A stretch of 44,761 nucleotides of DNA from an uncultured Succinivibrionaceae bacterium (GTDB lineage Bacteria; Pseudomonadota; Gammaproteobacteria; Enterobacterales; Succinivibrionaceae). The stretch lies in assembly GCA_944389865.1 (NCBI GenBank), contig CALXNX010000014.1, positions 1-44,761 of the forward strand, given 5' to 3'. The notes beneath the pieces were generated by a model. It saw only the letters and a list, made by a program, of their open reading frames with translations. It did not search any database and was not told the origin of the DNA. Below, one piece after another: positions 17,359 to 25,154 of this stretch (positions are counted from its first letter, which is position 1; every line of letters begins with the position of its first letter). A program made the translations under genes and the position numbers.

Positions 17359-18182
17359 CAATATCCTCCTACACCGAAATCCGGCACAAAGCGGCCCTTA
17401 GGCAGGCGATGGACCTGCGTGTCGGCGGTGCCGTCAATATTTAAGGACAGATAGCGCCAGCCCGGACCCTCTAAATCCAAAGCAAAATTGTGCGATAAAG
17501 GTTCAAATTGAATCGAGGTGGAGGGGGAGGCCAGATAGCGTACTGCGCCGTGAGTGACATCGACTTCCTGATGCACATGGCCGCACAGCACCATGCGTAC
17601 ATTGGGCAGGCTTCTGATAAAGGCGTTGAACTCGTCCTGATTGTGCATGGTCTGAGTATCCAGCCAGCGGCTGCCTACTAAAAGGGGCAGATGGTGGACG
17701 CAGATCATGGTGTGCAGATGCTGATTCTGCTCGCAGCACTGCTTTAAAAAGGCTAATTCCTGGCGCTGCACCCAGCCGTGGGGAACGGCATAGACTTCAG
17801 AGTTTAAAAAGACAAACTGCCAGTTGCCGCAGATTAAGTGGCGCTGGGTATTGACTCCTAAATTCGAGAACATGCGGTACATCAGGGGGCCGTCATCATG
17901 ATTGCCCGGCACAAAGAACACCGGAGCGCGCAGAAGTGCAATCATGTGGGCAAAGCGCTGATAGGACTCCGCTGAATAATCCTGGGAAATATCACCGGTG
18001 ACTAAGATGAAATCAAAGGGCATGCCCTGATTGAGCACGCTGGAGAGCACCGCCTTAAAGCTGTCGGCTGTGCGCACGCCTAAGAGAATGCCGCTTTCTT
18101 CAGCAAAAAGGTGGATATCAGTCAGCTGCAGAACGCTGATCTGTCCACTGCTGCATTTAGGCTGTAAAAAAGCGGTCTCCAT
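17358..18182 (-). CDS. cpdA: 3',5'-cyclic-AMP phosphodiesterase CpdA
   Basis: Metallophosphoesterase that hydrolyses cyclic AMP. The 274-aa product (E. coli CpdA 275) contains the four metal-binding blocks in order: QLTDIHLF, VTGDIS, PGNHDDG and LCGHVHQ. I start it at the ATG at 18182, where the N-terminus (METAFLQ, then VLQLTDIHLF) lines up with E. coli CpdA; the open frame runs 19 codons further back to a TTG without a useful ribosome site. It is coupled to yqiA. Its presence suggests cAMP signalling is controlled here. Confidence 0.92.
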   Translation of the reverse strand: METAFLQPKCSSGQISVLQLTDIHLFAEESGILLGVRTADSFKAVLSSVLNQGMPFDFILVTGDISQDYSAESYQRFAHMIALLRAPVFFVPGNHDDGPLMYRMFSNLGVNTQRHLICGNWQFVFLNSEVYAVPHGWVQRQELAFLKQCCEQNQHLHTMICVHHLPLLVGSRWLDTQTMHNQDEFNAFIRSLPNVRMVLCGHVHQEVDVTHGAVRYLASPSTSIQFEPLSHNFALDLEGPGWRYLSLNIDGTADTQVHRLPKGRFVPDFGVGGY

Positions 18183-18304
18183 GCAAAAAAAGTCCGAAGA
18201 ATTATGCTTATAGAGGTATATCGGCTTAATGCTACGCAAAAGCCGCAGACAAATAAGTTAAGTGCCTAGCAAAATTACGGAATTGCCGCGGGAAAATCTT
18301 AAAA

Positions 18305-18337
18305 ATGTGCGGCCCGTCAGACACTGACGGCGCACAT
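18305..18337 (-). terminator. Rho-independent terminator of nudF
   Basis: A 14-bp stem (ATGTGCG-CCGTCAG against CTGACGG-CGCACAT, with a 2-nt bulge) closes on an ACA loop about 90 nt beyond the nudF stop. On the minus strand it is followed by TTTTTAAGATTTT. It separates nudF transcription from cpdA-yqiA. In E. coli yqiB lies in this gap; here no yqiB is present. Confidence 0.85.
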
Positions 18338-18401
18338 CTTAGACAAGAGCGGGGGACTTTGCCAAATACCTGGCCTGAAAGTTTGATCCCGCCCGCATTT
18401 T

Positions 18402-18417
18402 TGCGCTGCAAAGTGCA
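18402..18417. repeat. 16-bp near-palindrome after nudF (copy 2)
   Basis: TGCGCTGCAAAGTGCA, the reverse complement of the sequence after flhB (11315-11330) apart from one base. It is just past the nudF stop, on the same side relative to the gene as the first copy. Confidence 0.4.
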
Positions 18418-18425
18418 GACGGACT

Positions 18426-19091
18426 TTAAGCGCGCTGGGCCAGGAAGCGTCCGCGCAGCTCCTGATGCATCAGCTGCAGATTAAGCAGAGCCACTAAAGC
18501 CGCGCAGTTGCAGATGCGCCCGCTCTTACAGGCGGCAAAGGCATCTTGAGCTTTAAGCTTAAAAATACGGATATCCTCATTCTCACTGTCAAGACCGCCC
18601 AGCGCATCAATATGCCCGGCATCGACATTGGCGATATAGACCGAGACGCGCTCGGAGATCCCGCCAGGGCTCGGATAGACCGAGGTTAAATAATGCAGCT
18701 TATCGGCGGTAACGTTAAAATGGGCTTCTTCATTGAGCTCGCGCATGGCCGCGTCGATTTCATGCTCGCCGTAATCGATCAGCCCCGCCACAATTTCAAT
18801 CAGCCACGGGGATACCGGATCTTTCAGCGCGCCGGGACGGAACTGCTCAATTAAGACCACTTCATCGCTTTTGGCGTCATATGGCAGGATGGCCACGGCA
18901 TCCTGATCGCGCTCGAAGACTTCGCGCAGCAGCACCGGGGTCTCGCCGCCGCTGAATTTTTTATAGGACACGGCATATTCATCTAAGGCAAAGTGCTTTT
19001 TAAATAAGCGCTGCTGCTGATGAATGGTGACGTCTTTGATAGTAAAGCGCGGGGCTAAAAGTTCCGCCGCGCTGCGCTCTGAGTCTGCCAT
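18426..19091 (-). CDS. nudF: ADP-ribose pyrophosphatase
   Basis: Nudix hydrolase that splits ADP-ribose into AMP and ribose-5-phosphate. The 221-aa product has the Nudix box G-LIDYG-E-HEIDAAM-RELNEEA starting near residue 112, with all the canonical Gly, Glu, Arg and Glu positions. The preceding LIEQFRPGAL and the SPGGISERV segment are typical of the NudF subgroup. The ATG follows AAGGAG at 4 nt. In E. coli nudF heads a yqiB-cpdA-yqiA-parE string divergent from tolC; here it diverges from pyrC. Confidence 0.92.
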   Translation of the reverse strand: MADSERSAAELLAPRFTIKDVTIHQQQRLFKKHFALDEYAVSYKKFSGGETPVLLREVFERDQDAVAILPYDAKSDEVVLIEQFRPGALKDPVSPWLIEIVAGLIDYGEHEIDAAMRELNEEAHFNVTADKLHYLTSVYPSPGGISERVSVYIANVDAGHIDALGGLDSENEDIRIFKLKAQDAFAACKSGRICNCAALVALLNLQLMHQELRGRFLAQRA

Positions 19092-19147
19092 AACTCTCCT
19101 TACACCAATTAAAAACTTCGCTGACCGCCTGTTCTGCGGTTTGGCCT

Positions 19148-19177
19148 ATTATACCCCGCAGGGATCCTTCGTATAAT
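19148..19177. promoter_or_regulatory. Symmetrical divergent promoter of nudF and pyrC
   Basis: ATTATAC (19148-19154) and GTATAAT (19171-19177) are perfect inverted repeats 16 bp apart. On the plus strand TATAAT at 19172-19177 is a -10 for pyrC; on the minus strand TATAAT (19153 down to 19148) is a -10 for nudF. Each -10 overlaps the place of the other's -35 (TTATAC, 17-bp spacer, poor match). Predicted leaders are about 30 nt for pyrC and 50 nt for nudF. Confidence 0.55.
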
Positions 19178-19212
19178 GCAGGACAGGACAGACAGGAATT
19201 TAAGAGGTTATT

Positions 19213-20553
19213 ATGCAGCAGCTGTTATTAAAGGATGCCCAGACCGTAGAGCCGGGAAAAATCAGCCGCCAGGATATCTTAATTGAGGGGGAGCGCATTG
19301 CCAAAATCGCTCCGGCGATCTCTGCGCCGGGGGCTGAGGTGCTCGACTGCCATGAACTGCTGGCGCTGCCTGGCATGATCGACGCCCATGTGCACTTCAG
19401 ACAGCCGGGAATGGAGCATAAGGCCACAATTTACAGCGAATCGCGCGCAGCGGTCTTAGGCGGCGTTACCTCCTATATGGAAATGCCCAATACTCTGCCT
19501 CCGACCTTAAATGCTGAAGCTTTAGAACAGAAACGGGCCATCGCCGCCCATGACAGTCCGGCCAATTACGCTTTTTATTTGGGTGCGGGGAATAATTTAG
19601 AGGACATCAAGCGCGCTGATATCACCAAGGTCCCGGCGGTTAAGGTCTATATGGGATCTACTACCGGCTCCCTGCTTTTAGATAAGGCAGAGGAGCTGCG
19701 CGGGATCTTCAAAAACTCACCCCTGCTCATCTGCGCGCACTGCGAGGACAACGGTCTTATCAATCAAAAGACCAGAGAGGCAAAAGCAATTTACGGAGAT
19801 CAGATCCCCTTTGAGATGCACCCGATTATCCGCGGGCGCGACTGCTGCTTAAAATCCGCCAGGCTTGCCATTAATTTGGCCTTAGAGACCGGCGCGCATC
19901 TGCATATCATGCATCTGTCCACCAAAGAGGAGTGCGAAATCCTCAAATACTTTGCCGCAGGTCCTTTACAGGAGCGGCAGATCACCGCCGAAGCCTGCGT
20001 GCCGCATTTATGCTTCTCAGACAGCGATTACGCCCGTCTCAAGGGCTTTTTAAAGTGCAATCCGGCGGTCAAATACGAACAGGATCGCCGCGCCTTAATT
20101 GCCGGCATTAAGAACGGAGCTATTACCACCGTGGGCACCGATCATGCCCCGCATGAACTCAAAGTCAAAACCGGCAGCTATTTAAATACCGCCTCCGGCA
20201 TCCCCTCGGTGCAGTTTGCCCTGCAGGCCTTAATCGAATTATGGCAGCGCCGCGAGATCACCCTGGAGGAGCTGGTGCGCGTCACTGCATACCAGCCGGC
20301 TGAGCTCTATCAAATCAAGGATCGCGGCGCCATTAAAGAGGGCTGTTTTGCCGACATCGCCTTGGTGAACCTGGTGCGGCCCTTTACAGTGACGCCGGAC
20401 TGCATCGCCAGTACCTGCGGCTTCTCGCCCTTTACCGGACATACCTTCGGCTCGAGCGTAGTGCACACCATTGTCAGCGGCACCCTGGCAGTTAAGGATG
20501 GGCAGTTAACTGAGCGCGGCTGCGGGCAGGCTTTAGAGTTTGCGCGCACTTAA
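19213..20553 (+). CDS. pyrC: Dihydroorotase, class I (long form)
   Basis: Third step of pyrimidine synthesis: reversible ring closure of carbamoyl-aspartate to dihydroorotate. The 446-aa protein is an amidohydrolase: HxH metal site at H59/H61 (DAHVHFRQPG), MPNTLPPT near 91, K144 in VKVYMGSTTG as candidate carboxylated lysine, H176 in CAHCEDN, MHLSTKEE, and the catalytic Asp of TDHAPHE. Most E. coli-like bacteria use the short class II PyrC of about 348 aa, so the long form stands out. My recollection is that this variant with a long insert is common in Bacteroidetes. An allantoinase or hydantoinase is the alternative, but the MPNT and substrate-Asn pattern favours dihydroorotase. AAGAGG precedes the ATG. 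Confidence 0.85.
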   Translation: MQQLLLKDAQTVEPGKISRQDILIEGERIAKIAPAISAPGAEVLDCHELLALPGMIDAHVHFRQPGMEHKATIYSESRAAVLGGVTSYMEMPNTLPPTLNAEALEQKRAIAAHDSPANYAFYLGAGNNLEDIKRADITKVPAVKVYMGSTTGSLLLDKAEELRGIFKNSPLLICAHCEDNGLINQKTREAKAIYGDQIPFEMHPIIRGRDCCLKSARLAINLALETGAHLHIMHLSTKEECEILKYFAAGPLQERQITAEACVPHLCFSDSDYARLKGFLKCNPAVKYEQDRRALIAGIKNGAITTVGTDHAPHELKVKTGSYLNTASGIPSVQFALQALIELWQRREITLEELVRVTAYQPAELYQIKDRGAIKEGCFADIALVNLVRPFTVTPDCIASTCGFSPFTGHTFGSSVVHTIVSGTLAVKDGQLTERGCGQALEFART

Positions 20554-20574
20554 GCTCAGTTAAAAGACGCAAAA

Positions 20575-20600
20575 GCGCGGCGGGTATCACCCCGCCGCGC
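20575..20600. terminator. Bidirectional terminator between pyrC and phoA
   Basis: GCGCGGCGGG (20575-20584) and CCCGCCGCGC (20591-20600) give a 10-bp GC-rich stem with a 6-nt loop. On the minus strand it is followed by TTTTGCGTCTTTT, and on the plus strand by GCTTTAGGTCTCTATTTT. It serves two convergent genes. Confidence 0.8.
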
Positions 20601-20682
20601 GCTTTAGGTCTCTATTTTATGCAGCTTATGTCATCAGGGAAGGGCAGCTGCATCCATCCTTATTCTGTTTGCTTTCACTGCA

Positions 20683-22137
20683 TCAGTTCTGCTTTAAACC
20701 CAACACATCGCGGATGGTGAAGAACAGATCAGTCTGATCGGTAAGGCCCGCTACGTTTAAAGCACCCGGACCGTAAGCGGCGATGCGCAGCTGCGCGCCG
20801 GTATGGCCGGTATCATCAACATCTTTGGAATTGCCGTAGCTCACAGTCATCGGCACACCGTCGGCGGTCAGCACCGCCTGGGTATAGCCTAAGGAATCGG
20901 CATCAGGGTAGCAGATCTGAGTGGAGTGCGCGTGATCGGCGGTAACGACCACCAAGGTATTGCCGTCACGCTTGGCAAAGTCTAAAGCAACCTGCACCGC
21001 CTCGTCTAAATCCATGGTCTCGCCGAACTGGCCGCACGGATTGGAGGCATGAGCCTGCTTATCGATGGAAGCTCCCTCTACCTGCAGGAAGAAGCCGTTA
21101 GGATTGGCGCTTAAGAGCTCAATGGCCTTGGAGGTCATCTGGGCTAAGGTCGGAACAGAGTCGCCGCGCTCGGCATTGATCTCGCACTTGACCACCTCGC
21201 CGGATAAATTGCCGCCTAATTTGGCCTGCGGCCCCTTTAAGCGCACCGGCATATTGCCCTCAGAAAATAAGCCCAGCAGGGGATGATCTGCAGAAGCGGA
21301 GGTGACTGCGTCAAGGCTCTGCGCATCGTCCACTAAGGTGTAGCCTGATTCTTTGGCCTGCTCAAATAAGGTCTTGCCGGCAAAAGCGCCTGCCTTGGCT
21401 CTCTCGCGGAAGGAAGCCGCGCCGCCGCCTAACACCACATCAGCGCGCAGGGCTAAAAGCTGCTCGGAGATAGAGCCGGCCCCGCCGTTTTCCAAGGCAT
21501 CGGCCGGGCACTTGGCTGAAGTCGCCTCCGGGCCGTAGCACTTGCGCTCGGCCACCGAGGCAATCTGGGCTGCCGGAGTGGCGTCCTGAATTTCAGCAGT
21601 AGAGACATCGCCGACCGCCTTGCCGGCCTGCTTGGCCAAATCAATTAAAGACTCATGCGCAGTGCCGTAAACGTCCACGCCGATAGCGCCGTTATAGGAT
21701 TTGACGCCGGTGGACCAGGCGGTAGCTGAAGCAGCCGAGTCCGTCACATAGTCAGGCTTATGAGTCTTTCTATCTAAGGAGTAGTGGGTGTACTGGCCGG
21801 TGAAAGGCAGCGCATCAAGGCCCTGGAACATGCCGCCGGCGCCGTGCGCAAAGTTGCGGGCTGCGGTGATCTCGCTGTCGCCCATGCCGTCGCCGATGAG
21901 CAGAATAACGTTTTTAGCCTGCTTCTTTGCCGCATGCAGAATTTCCTGCTGATATAAAGCGGTCATATCGCCCGACAGTCTGCGCGCCCCCGCAAAAGCG
22001 GTAATGTCTCCCTTGGCGGCTCTATCATATAAAGCGGCCTGATCGACCGGGGCCGGATCAGCAGAGCCGGCGCAGGCAGTTAAGGCCGGGATCACTGCAG
22101 CTAAAGCTGAAACTAAAACAGTCTTGCGAATAATCAT
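20683..22137 (-). CDS. phoA: Alkaline phosphatase, predicted lipoprotein
   Basis: Releases phosphate from phosphomonoesters during phosphate starvation. The 484-aa product has the catalytic-serine motif [12 protein letters not shown], the N-terminal metal site [17 protein letters not shown] and DDTGHTG, all as in E. coli PhoA. Unlike E. coli PhoA, its signal sequence (starting [15 protein letters not shown]) ends in PALTAC followed by AGSADP. LTAC is a lipobox, so the enzyme is probably anchored to a membrane by lipidated Cys. The start chosen (ATG 22137) gives this signal; a frame extension to 22197 lacks one. It faces pstS across a 300-bp regulatory region with candidate Pho sites on both sides. 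Confidence 0.9.
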   Translation of the reverse strand: MIIRKTVLVSALAAVIPALTACAGSADPAPVDQAALYDRAAKGDITAFAGARRLSGDMTALYQQEILHAAKKQAKNVILLIGDGMGDSEITAARNFAHGAGGMFQGLDALPFTGQYTHYSLDRKTHKPDYVTDSAASATAWSTGVKSYNGAIGVDVYGTAHESLIDLAKQAGKAVGDVSTAEIQDATPAAQIASVAERKCYGPEATSAKCPADALENGGAGSISEQLLALRADVVLGGGAASFRERAKAGAFAGKTLFEQAKESGYTLVDDAQSLDAVTSASADHPLLGLFSEGNMPVRLKGPQAKLGGNLSGEVVKCEINAERGDSVPTLAQMTSKAIELLSANPNGFFLQVEGASIDKQAHASNPCGQFGETMDLDEAVQVALDFAKRDGNTLVVVTADHAHSTQICYPDADSLGYTQAVLTADGVPMTVSYGNSKDVDDTGHTGAQLRIAAYGPGALNVAGLTDQTDLFFTIRDVLGLKQN

Positions 22138-22168
22138 CTCTAAGATTCCTCTAAAGTTAACATTCGCA

Positions 22169-22192
22169 GGCAGTGTAAACGGGCAGTGTAAA
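22169..22192 (-). repeat. 13-bp spaced direct repeat in the phoA leader
   Basis: GGCAGTGTAAA occurs at 22169-22179 and again at 22182-22192. On the phoA strand it reads TTTACACTGCC twice, containing the same TTTACA core as the Pho-box candidates but at 13-bp rather than 11-bp spacing. It is only 32-55 bp before the phoA start, so it may be an operator overlapping the transcript start or a remnant of the site array. Confidence 0.45.
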
Positions 22193-22205
22193 ATCAAAAA
22201 TCCAA

Positions 22206-22226
22206 CTTTGTTAAATCATGGTAAAG
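22206..22226 (-). promoter_or_regulatory. Candidate Pho box of phoA
   Basis: On the minus strand TTTACCA is followed 11 bp later by TTAACAA, about 70 bp before the phoA start. The repeat matches the stronger pairs before pstS and the PiT gene. It is the weakest of the three. Confidence 0.5.
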
Positions 22227-22327
22227 CGGCGGCCAGGCCCCGGATGGAGGAGCGGAATTGTAAAGTTTGAGATTCTCTGTCGATTTTTTATTTTAATAAC
22301 TATTTGATTTTTCAGCAGATAAATTCA

Positions 22328-22377
22328 CAGTCAAGAGCTTTACACAGATTTTACAGAGATCTGCATCACAAATTTAC
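22328..22377 (+). promoter_or_regulatory. Candidate Pho box array of the pst operon
   Basis: Heptamers at 11-bp steps: CAGTCAA (22328), TTTACAC (22339), TTTACAG (22350), CTGCATC (22361), with a further TTTACA near 22373. The 7+4 bp period is that of PhoB direct repeats. The array ends about 60 bp before pstS. CAGTCAA and CTGCATC resemble enterobacterial CTGTCAT; the TTTACA units do not. Confidence 0.65.
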
Positions 22378-22437
22378 AAACTCTTTTTAAACTGCAGCCA
22401 ACCTTAAAACTTAGCCAAAACTTAAACGGAGTTTGCA

Positions 22438-23244
22438 ATGAAGAAATCTATTTTTGGTCTGATGACCGCCGCCTGCGCTGCTGCTGCTTTCAGCTTCTCT
22501 GCCGCCGCTGCTGACTACTCGGTCTCAACTGACGGCTCAACCTCCATGGAAAAGACCATCGGCTCCTTAGGCGAGGCCTTCATGGAAAAGTATGACGGCG
22601 CTGCCTTCACCTACAATCCGACAGGTTCCGGTTCCGGCATTGCGGCTGCTAAGGAAGGCCGCTGCGACATCGGTCTGTCCTCCCGCGCTTTAACTGCTGA
22701 AGAGCAGCAGACCTTAGACGGCACCACCTTAGCTTTAGACGGCATCGTCATTGTGGTCAACCCGCAGAACCCCATCTCTGATTTAACCGTACAGCAGATA
22801 GCCGATCTCTATACCGGCAAGATCACCAATTGGAAAGACTTAGGCGGCGCTGACGGTCCGGTAGTGCTGATCGGCCGCGAGGCCGGCTCGGGCACCCGCG
22901 ACGGCTTTGAGACTGTGACCGGCACCAAGGATCAGTGCGCTTATCGCCAGGAGCTGACCGCTACCGGCGACGTCATCACCACCGTATCGCAGAATCCCAA
23001 TGCTGTCGGCTACGCCTCCTTATCCGCCATGTCCGATAAGGTCAAAGCCGTATCCGTAAACGGCGTCGCCGCCTCTGAAGAGACGGTTCTGGACGGCAGC
23101 TACAAGGTGCAGCGTCCGTTCGTGCTGGTAACCCGCAAGGGCGAGCAGCTCTCTGAAGGCGCCCAGGCTTTCTTCGATTTCGCCCTGTCCGATGAGGCCA
23201 AGCCCATCATTGCCCAGTCCGGCGTAGTCCCGCTCAATAAGTAA
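22438..23244 (+). CDS. pstS: Phosphate-binding periplasmic protein
   Basis: High-affinity phosphate receptor of the PstSCAB ABC importer. The 268-aa precursor has a signal peptide of about 25 residues ending in AAA before DYSVSTDGSTS. Phosphate-binding loops are visible as DGSTSMEKT, PTGSGSGIAA and GREAGSGTRDGF, typical of the short PstS family. The ribosome site is ACGGAGT. It heads the seven-gene pst-pho operon and follows a candidate Pho array. Leucine codons are split between TTA (8) and CTG (7) with 3 CTC, by hand count, and no TTG, CTT or CTA. Confidence 0.95.
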   Translation: MKKSIFGLMTAACAAAAFSFSAAAADYSVSTDGSTSMEKTIGSLGEAFMEKYDGAAFTYNPTGSGSGIAAAKEGRCDIGLSSRALTAEEQQTLDGTTLALDGIVIVVNPQNPISDLTVQQIADLYTGKITNWKDLGGADGPVVLIGREAGSGTRDGFETVTGTKDQCAYRQELTATGDVITTVSQNPNAVGYASLSAMSDKVKAVSVNGVAASEETVLDGSYKVQRPFVLVTRKGEQLSEGAQAFFDFALSDEAKPIIAQSGVVPLNK

Positions 23245-23276
23245 TCTTCTGCATAACATCACACTGAAAAAACATC

Positions 23277-23298
23277 AGGCAGGGGCTTGTCCCTGCCT
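23277..23298 (+). terminator. Hairpin between pstS and pstC
   Basis: AGGCAGGG and CCCTGCCT form a perfect 8-bp stem with a GCTTGT loop, followed by ATTCTT. In this position it could partly end transcription or protect pstS mRNA, so that the binding protein is made in excess over the membrane subunits. Confidence 0.6.
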
Positions 23299-23332
23299 AT
23301 TCTTAAGCCGCAAGCCGCGCTTTTAACGCTTA

Positions 23333-24235
23333 ATGCTGATTACGCTTATGAATCTTTTAGACAAAAACAATAAGGACACGGTGGAGAGCATTGCCGGCAC
23401 CATCTTTTTAGTGCTGGGCATCGTCAACATCGCCTTCGTGCTCCTGATCTGCATTTATTTGATTATTGCAGGTCTGCCGGCTATCGGGAAAATCGGCATC
23501 ATCGATTTTCTTTTCGGCACCAAGTGGGCATCCACTGCCGCCGAACCTAAATTCGGCATTCTGCCCTTCATCCTAACCTCTATTTACGGCACTGCCGGCG
23601 CTATCGTCATCGGCCTGCCCTTAGGCTTCTTCTCGGCCCTGTATTTGGCCAAGATCGCCTCCCATAAGGTCCGCATTACCGTCGAGCCTTTAATTGACTT
23701 ATTAGCCGGCATCCCTTCCGTAGTCTACGGCTTCATCGGCATGCTGGTCCTGGTACCCGCTATTCGCAGTATCTTTGACCTGCCGGACGGCGCCTCCCTG
23801 TTTGCGGCCATCATCGTGCTGGCCGTAATGATTCTGCCATCCATTATCAAGGTCTCCATCACTGCCCTGGAGGCGGTGCCAGAGGAATACGAATTAGGCT
23901 CCCTGGCCTTAGGAGCCAATGAGATTGAAACCTACTGCCGCGTAGTGGTGCCGGCCGCCAAGAGCGGCATCGCTGCTGCCGTGGTCTTAGGCGTCGGCCG
24001 CGCCATCGGTGAAGCCATGGCCGTGATGATGGTCGCCGGCAACGCCGCCAACATGCCGTCCCTGTTTGAAAGCGTACGCTTCCTGACCACCGCCGTGGCC
24101 AGCGAAATGTCCTATTCTTCAGGTCTGCAGCGCGAGGCGCTGTTCTCCATTGCCTTAGTGCTGTTCGTCTTCATCATGCTGATTAATGCTGTCTTGAACG
24201 TGCTGTTAAAGCGCGGCGGAGTGAAAAGAAAATGA
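23333..24235 (+). CDS. pstC: Phosphate ABC transporter permease PstC
   Basis: Membrane permease of the phosphate importer; 300 aa with about six membrane segments. Family motifs include IPSVVYGFIGM and the ABC-contact (EAA) loop EEYELGSLALGANEIE. The start is uncertain: the ATG at 23333 has no clear ribosome site and an in-frame ATG follows at 23348; both keep the first membrane segment. Translation overlaps pstA by 4 nt (ATGA). Confidence 0.93.
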   Translation: MLITLMNLLDKNNKDTVESIAGTIFLVLGIVNIAFVLLICIYLIIAGLPAIGKIGIIDFLFGTKWASTAAEPKFGILPFILTSIYGTAGAIVIGLPLGFFSALYLAKIASHKVRITVEPLIDLLAGIPSVVYGFIGMLVLVPAIRSIFDLPDGASLFAAIIVLAVMILPSIIKVSITALEAVPEEYELGSLALGANEIETYCRVVVPAAKSGIAAAVVLGVGRAIGEAMAVMMVAGNAANMPSLFESVRFLTTAVASEMSYSSGLQREALFSIALVLFVFIMLINAVLNVLLKRGGVKRK

Positions 24236-25131
24236 GTGATCAGGTACAAAGTGAAGTCCGCGTCATCCCGGACAGTGTTCCCTTCAGGCGCGAGCTTTAC
24301 TCCAGGATCCTAAAGGGCTGCATGTTCCTGTGCATCGGCATTACTGCAGCGCTGGTAGCCTTCTTAATCCTCTATATCTTAGTGCGGGCCGTCCCATATT
24401 TTTCCTGGGAGATCCTCACTACTAAGCCCTCGTACTTAAAGGGCACCATCGGCGTGCTGCCGGATATTTTAAACACCGTCTATCTGGTGCTCACCGCCCT
24501 GGTGATCGTGCTGCCTTTAGGCGTGGGCGCGGCTATTTACTTAAATGAATACGCCAGGTCCAAAAAGCTCGTCAAGATCATCGAGTACGCCGTAGAAACC
24601 TTAGCCGGCATCCCGTCCATCATCTACGGTCTGGTGGGCATGCTGTTCTTCTGCCAATTCTTAGGGCTTCAGACCTCGCTCCTTGCCGGCGCTCTCACCC
24701 TGGTCATCATGTCCATCCCGGTCATCATCCGCACCACGCAGGAAAGCTTAAAGACCGTTCCCAGCGGCTATCGTGAAGGCGCTTACGGCTTAGGCGCGGC
24801 GCGCTGGCACATGATCCGCACCGTGGTGCTGCCCTGCTGCATCGACGGCATTGTGACGGGCTGCATCCTGGCGGCAGGCCGCATGCTGGGCGAATCCGCC
24901 GCACTGCTCTTTACTGCAGGCTTTGCCCACGCGCTGCACGGCTATATCGACGGCATCACCAGCTCGGGCGCGACTTTAACCGTGGCGCTGTACGTTTACG
25001 CCAAGGAGCAGGGTGAGTTTGAGGTGGCTTTCGTCATCGCCGCCATTCTGCTGGTGCTGTGCTTTATCACCAATTATTTCGCAGCAGCTTTCGGGCGGCA
25101 CATGCACAAAATACATGCAGACAGTAAGTAA
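24232..25131 (+). CDS. pstA: Phosphate ABC transporter permease PstA
   Basis: Second permease of the Pst importer; 299 aa, about six membrane segments. It has the family stretch [19 protein letters not shown] and the EAA-like loop [17 protein letters not shown]. Its ATG overlaps the pstC stop in an ATGA, showing coupled translation. PstC and PstA form the heterodimeric channel bound by PstB. Confidence 0.94.
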   Translation: MSDQVQSEVRVIPDSVPFRRELYSRILKGCMFLCIGITAALVAFLILYILVRAVPYFSWEILTTKPSYLKGTIGVLPDILNTVYLVLTALVIVLPLGVGAAIYLNEYARSKKLVKIIEYAVETLAGIPSIIYGLVGMLFFCQFLGLQTSLLAGALTLVIMSIPVIIRTTQESLKTVPSGYREGAYGLGAARWHMIRTVVLPCCIDGIVTGCILAAGRMLGESAALLFTAGFAHALHGYIDGITSSGATLTVALYVYAKEQGEFEVAFVIAAILLVLCFITNYFAAAFGRHMHKIHADSK

Positions 25132-25154
25132 AACCCATTACGCAGGATTTAAAC

